Below the pieces are notes generated by a model. The model had not been told where the DNA came from. It did not search any database and saw nothing but the letters and a program-made list of their open reading frames with translations. From Beaufortia kweichowensis (taxonomy: Eukaryota > Chordata > Actinopteri > Cypriniformes > Gastromyzontidae), in the NCBI GenBank assembly GCA_019155185.1, contig CM032795.1:11077795-11141794 (forward strand): a stretch of DNA of 64,000 nt, read 5' to 3'. Within the stretch, counting starts at the first letter, position 1. Each line of letters starts with the position of its first letter. Made by a program: the position numbers and the translations under genes. Of the stretch, positions 24,585-36,500 are shown in pieces.

Positions 24585-27500
24585 CTAAAAACAAATAATA
24601 AGATAAGTTAATGTTATTCGCTTTGAAATGACAAAGAGATCTAATAAAATTCTAGAGATAAACCTGTAAACTAAAGTGTGGGGCAGAGGTCTGGAAAACT
24701 GTGAGCCAAAAAGCATTATTATACAATTAAACTGCATGATTAAATATTTCCTTAATATTCCTGAAATATTTCCCTAAATATTTCAATAAATGAAGTAGTT
24801 TTACAACTACAGTCAACTTCAGCTGAATATCTATATTATTAATATTTCCGAATCGCACCTGCATTTGTACTAATATCTTTGAATTCTCAAGATAAAAAAA
24901 ATCTGGGATAGCAAAAAACCTACATTATATTTGGTCAAAAACTTAAATGTGGCTCATAAAGAAATGATTAACCTTGGGAATGATTTTAGAGTCATATTCA
25001 AAATAGATATGTACATCAAAACAAAAATGCATATGCATAATTGTCACAGACTTTGATATAAACTATTTACCTGAGAAAGAAACATTCTAAGCTAGTATAA
25101 CAAGCTACAGCGCACCACAATATTTGTCAACATGCATAATTATTGAGATACTGCTCTAATTTCAAAAGACTGAAATTCTCGGCATGGCTAAACATTGCCA
25201 TCCTCCCCCTGCTGAGCAGGCAGAGCTGCAGATCTGTTATCATCAAATCCATCCAAACTGGCAGAACAAGACACCGAATTAGCCAAACTTTGTGTTATGT
25301 ATACGATGAAGTCCAAAAATATATAAATAAAACAAACTTTAATTAATTAATTAAACTAGAGCAAAAACAACAACTACTACTATTGTTAGTAATAACAAAA
25401 TATATGCAAGGATTGTTGCTGGGTAAAGGAGTCTGGGTACAGAAAGAACAGTAATGGAAAAGAAATTGTGGTGATTTATGAAGAAGTCTGAATCTTGGAG
25501 GAGAAATCGCAAGACAGCATCTGTTTAGACTATCCGGATTATAACATATCCAATCACGCCCACCATTTGGAACAAACACAATCTAAAGGGCAGCATAATG
25601 GAACATCCTTAATCATATAAGAAGATCTCAACCAGAAGAAGAAATTTATTGAGTGTTCTTTTCCAGGCCCATCCGATTACCCGCTGATGACTGCTCTAGG
25701 AAAAATGCCCATTACGTGTAAAACTGATGCCCAGACCTCTGCCTGCTTTGCTTGAATATGGCACATAATGGAAATGTCATATTGCTCGGAAAGCCCACAC
25801 ATCCATCCAATGGATTACCCAGAAACTCCTTCACCCAGCTCAGCAGATGTTAAGCTGATTGTCATTTTTGTCTTCACAATATATGCAAATGATTTAAAAA
25901 CAGAGGTCACATAGTAGAGATAAACTCTGAAAGTTCTTTTCGTCTTACCTCACATGACCAAGTGCTTTCTCTGTGATCTAAATAAGAGATTATTAAAGGA
26001 CTTTTTTATTTTCTCCAATTGCCTGTTTGATGAAGGTTTAACAGTGTGCTTAAGCACAAAATTACACAATAGAGAACAATTATAGCACATGAACTGGTGC
26101 ATGCAGGAGTGGGTACTGATTCAGTTTAAGATTATATTTTTTATTACAAGCAGCTAATAATATTTATGAATGATTTACTTTTAACATCTACCTATGATGG
26201 GCCACTAATATAAGCAAACACTTCTGCTGAACCCAAATAGATCAGATAAAACCACTTAACAGAAGTGAGCAATAAAAGTTGTGACTTGGTCTTTGTCCCC
26301 TACATAAAAATAGCACAAATGGTATAAGCAACATACCGGTTTTGGGAAAAAAATTCAAATCAATTTGACACTATCTTTCCATGTTTAGGCTTTGTAATAA
26401 ATAAATATTAGACAAAGACAGCCATACTTGTAGATAATAAGTGCAACATCTTGCTCTAGTGGTATAAAGGTGGTAATAAAGCGTTATTCAAACTCCCCTG
26501 GAAATGGCTTCTATAACAAAATCGACAAATATAACATTGCTTTTAAATAAGCTTTATTTATAATTAGCATTTTAAAAAGAAACATTCAGTTATACAGTAT
26601 GATACATCAATTTTTACATCAGTTTGTCAATCTCAGACATTAACAAATTATGCAACTGATGTTGTATGTATGCATGTACAGATGAGAGGTCATTGAGAAA
26701 TGGTGGAACTATGAACTTCTAAAATCTGCTGCACAACCATCTACATCCAGAAACATATGCAACATAACAAACACTATGTTAAACAACTTAGACCGACAAC
26801 TGTACCGTGATTTTCAATGAAACTTCAGGTTTGAGATGAAACTGATATATTAAAGAAGAAATTGTCGCCTTTGTAGTTTTAGTATTAGTGCTAAGAAAGC
26901 TAGTACGAAATACTAAAAAAGTAACTTATACCTCCATTTTTAAGTTGATTTGGTAAGATTCTCAACATGCTTATAATTGGTCTACTTACACTTGCATAGT
27001 ACACAATATGGCTCAATAGTCTTTCAACACAAGTGATCTATTTTTCTGTATTATACTGCCCACCGATATCCCACTCAATCAAGATGTCTCAAAATGAATG
27101 GCTGTCTTTATCTAATACAGAATGGTAAGAAACACATCTGAAAACAAAACACAATAAAAACTGTTACCAGATATCAAATGGTCAAATAAAACAAGAACCT
27201 GAGTGGGTGATGAGATGAATGAGCACATAAAGATTAAGAATCCAGTGGAAGGATTCACTAAACTTTATGATCAACTTACCGTTGAGAAAATAAAGTTTCA
27301 GTAAACATTATGGCAAGCCCTTATGTAAACCTTTTCTAAATGTATGCGCTGACAATGAACTATTAGTCAAGGCTAAATGCTGCCATTATAAATGAGAAAG
27401 CAACAATGACATGTGGTGTAGTTGCTAATACATTCATTAACATAGCGTTTTCTATGGAAAACATTATCTGTGACCAGAAAAAGTTCTAGCGTAAGCTACA

Positions 27501-30500
27501 TAATAATAAGACATTAAATTATGCAAGGGTAAATGCAAGAAGAAAAGGGCTGCCAATTCAAGTTGCTTCTGTAGATGCAACAGTTCTGATTATTCGGCTA
27601 ACCTCCCTCCAAGTTAACCTGCCAATGTTTCCTAAATTGGCAACCTAAAGTATCTTCACAGTAAATTATAAGAAGGAAAAACAAGGCTCAATGAGGAGTT
27701 TAAAGCCAACTCAAACACTGGAGAGAGACTTGTGTGTTAAACTCCATCAAAATTTGGCATGTTTACAAAGTAAACAAAGTAAATAAGAGGATCGCTGGAA
27801 ATGCACTATCATTTGAGGTCCATTAAAATTGTACCTGAGAACTTTTGGCACTCACTGTTGCTATCGACATCTCAAGCACAAACTGTAGCTAACTGATCTG
27901 GGAAAATACAAAAATGTTAGTGGAAAATTAGGCTGCTCAAGAATTTGCAAAGCTATTCTCTCATGCCAACCTGATGCCTTTCACCAAAACATGTAAATGC
28001 CAAAAAGAATTAAAACAGAAAGAAAATTCCCTTAAACTCCAACTAAGGAAAATTCACTTTTTCCTGCTCAATTTAAGTCACTTCAGGTGGCTGACAAATG
28101 TGCAGAAACAATTAGTATAAATGTTAGCCCTAAAAAAATGACAATGAAAACTTTAGCATTACAATTCACATTTAAACATCACTTTCACTAGACATTGAGA
28201 TTAGATTTAAACACATACATTATATAAGAAACGTCCCAAATTATTTGGCAACAACTAAATCGATTATTTAAAAAAGAAAATTGAAAGTAAGAACACAGCA
28301 CAAAAAGGATTGACCAATATGCTTCAAGTGCCAAGACAAAAAATTAAACAGAAAAAAATATATAAAATAAAATACAAAAGGCACCTGCAACAAACATGGA
28401 GGTTTAATCAAAGCCGTGATTTTGAGTGATCTTTAGTAAAAAAAAATCTAGATTCACATTTTAAAATAACGATAATCCTGTAAGTTTATATTCTCTTATA
28501 GTTTCAGATAAAACATGTATACTATATTTGTTGTCTATAAACTCTACCTCTATTTCTATACTTGACTTTTAGTATTTCTGAGCCTGTAAGGGGCTGTTAA
28601 CAATATCTAAAGCTATGTGTATACCAGACATATACTGTCTTATGCATCCTTTATCTATACCTTATCAACTATGAGTTTAATCTTTTTTAATCGCAGAATA
28701 AATGATAACTAGCATAGATTTTGTTCACCACTCCAGATGTGACAGGCCAAATCCAGTAACAGAAAGGTGTTGGGAGAGAGCAGGAATAAAGGAGCACAGA
28801 GATGAGGAGAGAGAAAGAGTACGGGGGGCTTTGGTGAGGGTCCTTTGAGAGCCAGCTGCTAGAACTTGCCTGCGTTGGCCAGGAAGGGCACAGAGCCAAA
28901 TGGATCCTCATGCGGTGAGGGCTGCAGTACCGGCTGCTGTCTGTCTATACCGCTGGACTCCATGCTGACAGATCTCTCTACTGGCTTTTCTGTAGGGAAG
29001 CAGAAGAAAGACACCCAGAAGGTGTTAGTGTGGGAAAGCAGAAGGGTGTGTACGCCCTCTGCTGGAAAGGGTGAGGAATAATATAAGCAAAAAGAAAGTT
29101 TACAGCAAATCTACACTACAAAAAACATGTTATGAGTATGCACTTTATTTTCAAAACCGTTACATTGCTCAGGAATTAGTAAAAAGAAACCCGTGGACAC
29201 TTGCTTGCTCTGAGAAGGTCAAACTCGCGATCGAGAAGCTCCTCCTCTGTGAGTTTAGAGAAGTTGTCTTCTCCAAATGGGTTCCAGCAAGACATATCAG
29301 GAGGGTTGCTGACGGTCTGGGGTGGTGGGCTCAGGACGTCAGCAGTGGACACTGGGTTTCTGTAACCAAACCAAAGACACTTTAGTGAGCCAATATATAG
29401 AGCGACACTTATGTTCACATACCGCATAGTTATTTAAAACACCTGCTGCATGTTTTACTGTTAAATTAAATAGTAACAAAAGCATCAAATAGCAAAATTA
29501 ACCCTTTAGTGATCAATTGACCTTCAGTGTGACAGCTAAAGTGACTTTGAAATAATAAAATTCAAAATACTTGCCTGATGTTAGCAAAGGGTGTTTCTAC
29601 TGGTGAAGGTCCAACAGGGTTATAGGAGCCCAACGGGCCCTGGAACTCCAGAGGGGAGATATAGGGCACCTGCTGGACCTGTGCACACTGCTGCTGGGAA
29701 AAGGCTTGCTGGTACTGCTGCATCTGTAAGACAGAAGTAAAAAAATCTGTCAAACTACTACACCTATGCTGTGTTTGTTAGAAACATGCAATATTTAAAT
29801 AACAGCTCAATGTAATAAATAATTGCTGTTAACAGCAGAACAACAGAAATGATTGCATGAAATGATTTACATGTTACAAAACTATGCCATTTCGGCTTGT
29901 TGTCAGATTTCTATTTTTACAAATAAAACGGCAGAATTCAATTGACACATTTTTACAGTTGCACAGTATATTTATTTGTTATGTACATATTGCACAAACA
30001 GGAAAGAAATTTGAGGAAGTACCTAATATATTACATATATTACATTTTCAGATTTTATTAATAAAAAAGGTACCAAATACACCTTAATTTCCTATCTTAA
30101 AACACCAAAATGACAAAATGACCATGAAAACCCAGGGACATTGAAAGAATCACACGGACAGAGAGAAAGATGACCACAGAGGCCGTTGGTGTATTTCCCT
30201 ACAGTGTAATTGCCTCATATGTTACGATTTAACACAGAGAATCGGTCGATTTCACCGCCCCATTCAATCCCCTGATGGTTTTGCACGGAGCAGATTGCAT
30301 CTGAAATTAAACAGATGGTAACCATTCGGTGGAAAATGAGCTAAAAATTGCTCCGCCTTAACATTATGTATTTAGTGAAAGTCAGTTAGCAACATTTCCT
30401 CGTTTAGCGTAAATACAATTCAATGGAATTATCGACAGTTATGACTGGGCGACATTCACTTGGAAAGGAAAACGGTCTGGCACAGAAACCTGCTTCAGTG

Positions 30501-33500
30501 AGTGGGGCCAAATTAGCATCTAAGGCAAAGACGGTCTAATTTCAGACTTCTACGAAAAATCATTAATTAAAACACAATATACAAGATAACCTACTGACAT
30601 TCACCATAGAGGCTATATTTAAAATTGAAAAAACACCATTTCCATCTTGTCGAGTGCTACGTGTTACAGTGTTAATTTTTACATTTCTTCACAAGGTTAA
30701 TTTATTAAGAAGGTTCTCTGGTATTCAGGCACGCCACCCAGTGCAGAACGCATCTATTAAATCTGGTCATACTTTAAAGGAAGAAAAAACGTCCCTGTCA
30801 CTGATGTTGCAGGTGTGTGAGGGGTCTCACCAGGGCGGTGTAGTGAGCCTGCTGTTGCTGCTGGGTTTGATATATGGGCTGCTGCATCATCATCTGCTGC
30901 TGAAGCATATGCTGCTGCTGCTGCTGCTGCATCAGAAGACTCTGCTGCATGGCTTGCTGATACTGAGAGAGAGAGAGAAAGAGAGTATTGTTGTAAACAT
31001 TAATAGCATCATGCAATTTTTCATAACTTTAATTGTCTTTGTTTTTCTTTTGGAATGTGCTCTTTACATGTACACTGCCGCTTAGAAGTTTAGGATCAGT
31101 AAGACTTGCAATGTTTTGTAAAGAAGTCTCTTACGCTCATCAGGGCTGCATTTATTTGTTCAAAAATACAAAAAAATGTTATTACAATAGAAAATAATGG
31201 TTTTTATATTAATATACTTAAAAATATAATTTATTCCTGTGATGCAATGCTGAATTTTCATCAGCTGTCACTCCAGTCTTAAGTGTCACATGATCCTTCA
31301 GAAATCATTCTAATATGCTGATTTATTCTTAGTATTATCAATGTTGGAAACAGGTGTGCTTGCCGAATATTTTTTTAAGCCTTGATTCTTTTTTCAGGAT
31401 TCTTTGATGAATAACAAGTTAAAAAGAACAGCAATTAGTCAAAATATAAATCTTTTCTAACAATGTAAATCTATGCTATCACTTTTATAAATTTATAAAT
31501 GTAACACATCCTTGATGAATAAAAGTATTACTTTTATTTTATTGAATTACTTTCAAAAAAAGAAAGAATAAAATTGTACCGACCCAAACTTTGGAATAGT
31601 AGTGTATATTGTTAGAAAACCTTTCTCTTTTAAATAAATACTGTTCTTTTCAACCTTTTATTGATCGAAGAATCATGAAAAAAGTATCACAGGTTCCAAA
31701 AAAATATTAAGCATCACAACCGTTTCCAGCACTAATAATAAATCAGAATATTAAAATGATTTCTGAAGACACTTAACATGTGACATGTGACACTTAAGAT
31801 GAAAATTCAGCATTGCATCACAGAAATAAATTATACTTTGAAGTATATTAATATAAAAACCATTATTTTATATTGTAAAAACATTTTGCAATATTACTGT
31901 TTTTTTTGTATTTTTGATCAAATAAATGCAGCCTTGATGAGCGTAAGAGACTTCTTTAAAAAACATTACAAGTCTTACTGAGCAAGGGTGTATATGTATG
32001 GATTCTTTTGTAATACTGTATGCTAAACAATCATGGCAAAAAAAATTGTGTTAGAGAGAGGTTAATGGACACAATGCTGGTTTTTACCTTTACGTAACTT
32101 TCAGCACTGTCAACCTTGTGAAATTCTAAACCTTTCAAACTATTTATTTTACCTAACAACAAAAAAACAAATTATACTAAAATATATATTGGTTATTAGA
32201 ATTAAGCACTTGACTGACTGAGGGAAAGATTCAGTCTAGCAACTAGTTATTCCTAGACCTGTTTTAATAAAGCACCATTTTACTAAGCACCACCCAAGAC
32301 AATCAAAACAGTCAAAAACTCCAGTAAAAAGGAAAACACAAATAAATTCACAGTTAAACATGAGATTGAATTTAGTTTCAGAGAGTTGCAATGCACAGTG
32401 GCAATCTAAAATGGCATGACAGACCATAAACCACCATCAGTGCAATGACAAAAAATCTAACTAAAGCTCACAGCACCACCTATGTGTTCAGAACTGCAAT
32501 GACACAAGAAAATATTGGCAAAGGAATTTTTTACATTTTAAGTCAACTATCACATTATTACATCATAAAGACATTTAAACCAAATGTAGCAGAATTCTTA
32601 TCATCTAGTCATTACTTCTTTTGATGACATGCATTTAAAAACTTCATTTAACTGAACTTTATTTACCAGGACATTAAAAGGTCATTCTTTATTAACATTA
32701 CAAGCATCGTACGGAAACCTAAAATGCTCAGTACAAATAAAGTGCCACTATGTTCTAGGTTATGTTTATTTTATGTAAACAATATAGTCATCATATTCAA
32801 CAGCATCACAGTGTCCAGTTCAAACAACGATCAATTGACTGTCAAAACAGATCATGCTCCAATACAAAAAATAGACCACTGAAATCCTCGGAAAAAAATA
32901 TTTGAGTGTACTTGTTTTTCAGGTTTTTCTGTTTAACAATGTAAATTTAAGACTTACTATCTAAATGCTATTTACCTCTACTATGTCTTTCAGGAAGGCC
33001 TGAAACCCTTAGGAATAAGACCTGGCAATGGTGCACACTGGTGCTCATTACCTGTTGCATGTACTGTAGCTGCTGAGCGGTGATTTGTTGTTGATGGTGG
33101 TGCATATTGTGCTGCTGCTGCTGTTGTTGTTGATGATGTAACTGTTGTAGTCGGAGATCTCCGGGCTGTAGCTGCTGTAACACTCTGTTCTGTTGACTGC
33201 TGCTTGGCATTTGTGTAGCTGACTGCTGCCCATTACCAGGAGCTGAGATGAGAATCAACACATACAAGGTTTATTAAAAACGAAACAAACCAAACCACAA
33301 AACACATAAACAGACAAGCACCTCTCCAGCCTCTTTAGCTCACCTTTCTGGCCGTTGCTAACCGTACCTGAAGGTACAGTCATTTTCACAGGAGTTACAG
33401 AGCTGGACAAAGGCAGAACGTTGTTTGCAGCTTTTGGTCTTTGCCTGGGTGCGATTGATGTTTCTGTTGGTCCAACTGAATCTGTTATTCTGATAAAAAA

Positions 33501-36500
33501 TACAGGGTGAGAACCGGCTACTTAAAACATTAGTTGCATTTAAACAATCTGAAATTCACACATAAAGATCAATACATTTTACCTGGCTTTTGTCTGGCTC
33601 TTCTTAGCAGCAATATCACTAGCAGTAAGGGGCTCTGGCAATGAAGTGGGAAGGGAGGAGTTCTGTATTGCAGAAAAGACATCAAATAAACGTTAGGCAA
33701 CAGATTACCAACACTTCAGATGTATTTTTTTCAACGTGTATAGTAACTTACAAAGAGATTTGGCACTGGACACTCCTTTCCAGCTACCCGAAAGGCAAAG
33801 TAAGACACTTGATAGATGTCAGGTCTCATTTCTTGATCAGGCTCCAACATGTATCCTGTAAAAAAAGAAAAAGGTAATAATGAAAGTCCACACATCTCTT
33901 AACTGTCAGTGCCAAACATAATCATGGGCACCCAACATCTAAAGATAGAGTATAGTGGAACAGATGGTTGTAATTGAATTTAAACATAGGCATGCAGGAC
34001 CTGTGTGCCACCAGAGGGTGGAGCTGTTGCTTAACTAAATAATTTTAAATTCATAAAACTCCTCCAAAGCCCGTGTGTACACACTGATTCTGTAGGTTAA
34101 GCAATTTCCCACAAAATAATCATTTTCAAATCTCTTGGGAATCATTGAAAGCTGCTTACTGATTAAACAGTGCAACTTCGAGGAGAATTTTGAACCGTCT
34201 GGAACAGCGAAGGTTCCATCACATATGGCAACTTGACTCTCCCCAAATGGAAGCGTGAAGAAACACAGCTTGTACAACAAGCATCCAAGTGCCTAAGAGC
34301 AAAAGAGAAAATAAAGAGACATTTCACTCAAAAGCAAGCAAGATACGTTATGCATTTATAAAACGGTTTCAAAACTGTGCTCAAAAGTACTGCACTTTGA
34401 CAACACTTGTAACGCTGGCAGCTGCTCGGAGACGAATTCTTTCTGTTTTTAAAGGGAGCAAATGGGCAGGAAGTATTGTCATAAATTTCCTCTTCCTACT
34501 CAAGAAAGTTGACACGATGACCATGAACTTCCACCATCTGCTTTTGATCTAGTGACATTTATTACAAAGGAACCTTTCCATAACAAGATTTTCTGTGAAA
34601 CTGTTAGGAGAACATTTTCTGTTTTTAAAATATTTTCTGGAATTGTCTGGTAAGAAGAGCGACTAAATGAGCCTACACTACGTCTTTCACAGCATGTCAG
34701 TTTAAAAGAGGAAGTTTGCCTTTATTCCTGTCTTTACAACACAGCCAGAAACCAGGAAGCTATAAGCCAGTCTTCACTGCTTTCCATCAGTCTCACACGC
34801 TTCTCATAAACATGCTTGATACGTGACTGAATGCATCTTGACCCTTACACATCCTTTACGGTCTTAAAGGGCCAACCAGCAACAACAATCAACATTTTAA
34901 AGCTGGTTGCTGGATTTACAGTGTTGGGAAACATAAATGGCAACATTAATTAACACGCTGGAAATTACTGTACAAAACAACTTATTTGCACATCCTAAAA
35001 CACAACTAGGGCCAACTTTGAAACAATGCCAGGATTTGATAATCTGCTGTAAAGCACACCCCCAAGAGCCCTTATTTATTGAGGAAACCGGTTTGGCATG
35101 CGTGTCTGTTGTGTCAGTCTGAACAAACCAGCTCTCCAGCATGTGTGTGTATGTGTGAGAGAGACTAGGAGAGAGGAAGTCAAAGAGATGGAGAAGAGAG
35201 AAAAACTGGGAAGAATGTGAGTGTTGTGGTGCTTGTAAACCTGGGTGCTTACCCAGATATCAGCCTTTGTGGTGATGGCTTTCCCTTGGTACAGGTTAAT
35301 CATCTCTGGGGCACGATATGAAAGAGTTGTGTACCTAAGCAAAGAAGATTGAAAACAATGAAAGGCTTAAAAACACTGACTTCTTGGCAGCGGAAAAAGC
35401 AACAAAAAAGTCAAAACCCTAAGAGGTTTAGTACATTTTATAAAAGGATCCGCAAAAAGTATAACATAAACATTGCACAGATTTGCTGCTCATTTAAGAC
35501 AAAAGCACATTTTATCAATGTATGTAAGATGAGGATGGGTCTTATTACAATTGAAATTTTATTTAGTCAATTTTGGTACTTTTTTCAGCATCTTGCACCA
35601 TGAGTGCAGCGTTTTTAAGATGCTGTATTAATGTTTAAAGTAGTTGCAATGCTTTTCCATTCCACTGTGCATTATTCCACACTGTTATATGCAACAAAGA
35701 TGATTATTTGGTCTAAATAATCCCCTATAACAGCAGTCAATTACTCAGTTCATCAATAAACATACAAATATTGTGAATGACACGTATACCAGAGCGCCAC
35801 GGGCAAGAAAAAGTCCTACTCTATTAGTAGTCTCCTCGCATTGTTGGTAAAAGAGACTTACTTCTTGATTTCATCCTCCACAGCTGTTATTCCATCTTTA
35901 TGTGGAAGCAGCACTTTATGTGTGGCACTGCCGAAGTCACACAAGACGTAGTTTCCCTGGTCACTCAGGAGGATGTTTTCTACCTGCCAACACAGATTTA
36001 AATCTTTCTTAGTAAGCTTTGTTTATAGACCAAACCATTTAAAAACAGTGGCAAAAGCTAAAAAAGTTCTCAGCATCTTCTGTGTTTCTAAAAGATAGAT
36101 GTGCAGATGTGCTTCCTGCCATGAATGCTCAAAATACACAAAAGAGGAAGTGAACCAGATGAAGCTAGTTATTCCTGATCTTAAACAAGTACTCAGAGAT
36201 CATGTAAAAATAGATGATATATACAACAAAAAGAGATCTTACAGAATTGTACAGTATTTTAAACTTGATATACTGCAAAAGCAAAATATGTTAAAACAAA
36301 GTTTGTTTAAAATAAATGCATATTTCAAATGAGTAATAAACAGAATCTATTATTTTAATAAACATTTGATTTTTCCTAAGTAAGATTTTAATAACTTAAT
36401 ACCTAAAAGTTTGTTTATGGACCACTCTTTCGATAACTACTAGTCCTCATTCCACAACATGTATATGGCAGGACAGGATGACTGACTATGCCTTTAAGAC

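Noticed and set aside
29199..29200. GT donor four bases downstream of the GC donor of bmp2k intron 14
   Set aside because: Joining from here to exon 15 shifts the frame and meets TGA within that exon, and the sequence GTGTCC is a poor donor. It could still yield a minor, decay-targeted transcript.
29071..29385. 104-codon + strand open frame
   Set aside because: It is the antisense shadow of bmp2k exon 14, whose minus-strand reading encodes conserved WNPFGEDNFSKLTEEELL.
36099..36332. 77-codon Lys-rich open frame in bmp2k intron 4
   Set aside because: AT-rich intronic sequence with no splice sites in phase and no similarity that I can see.
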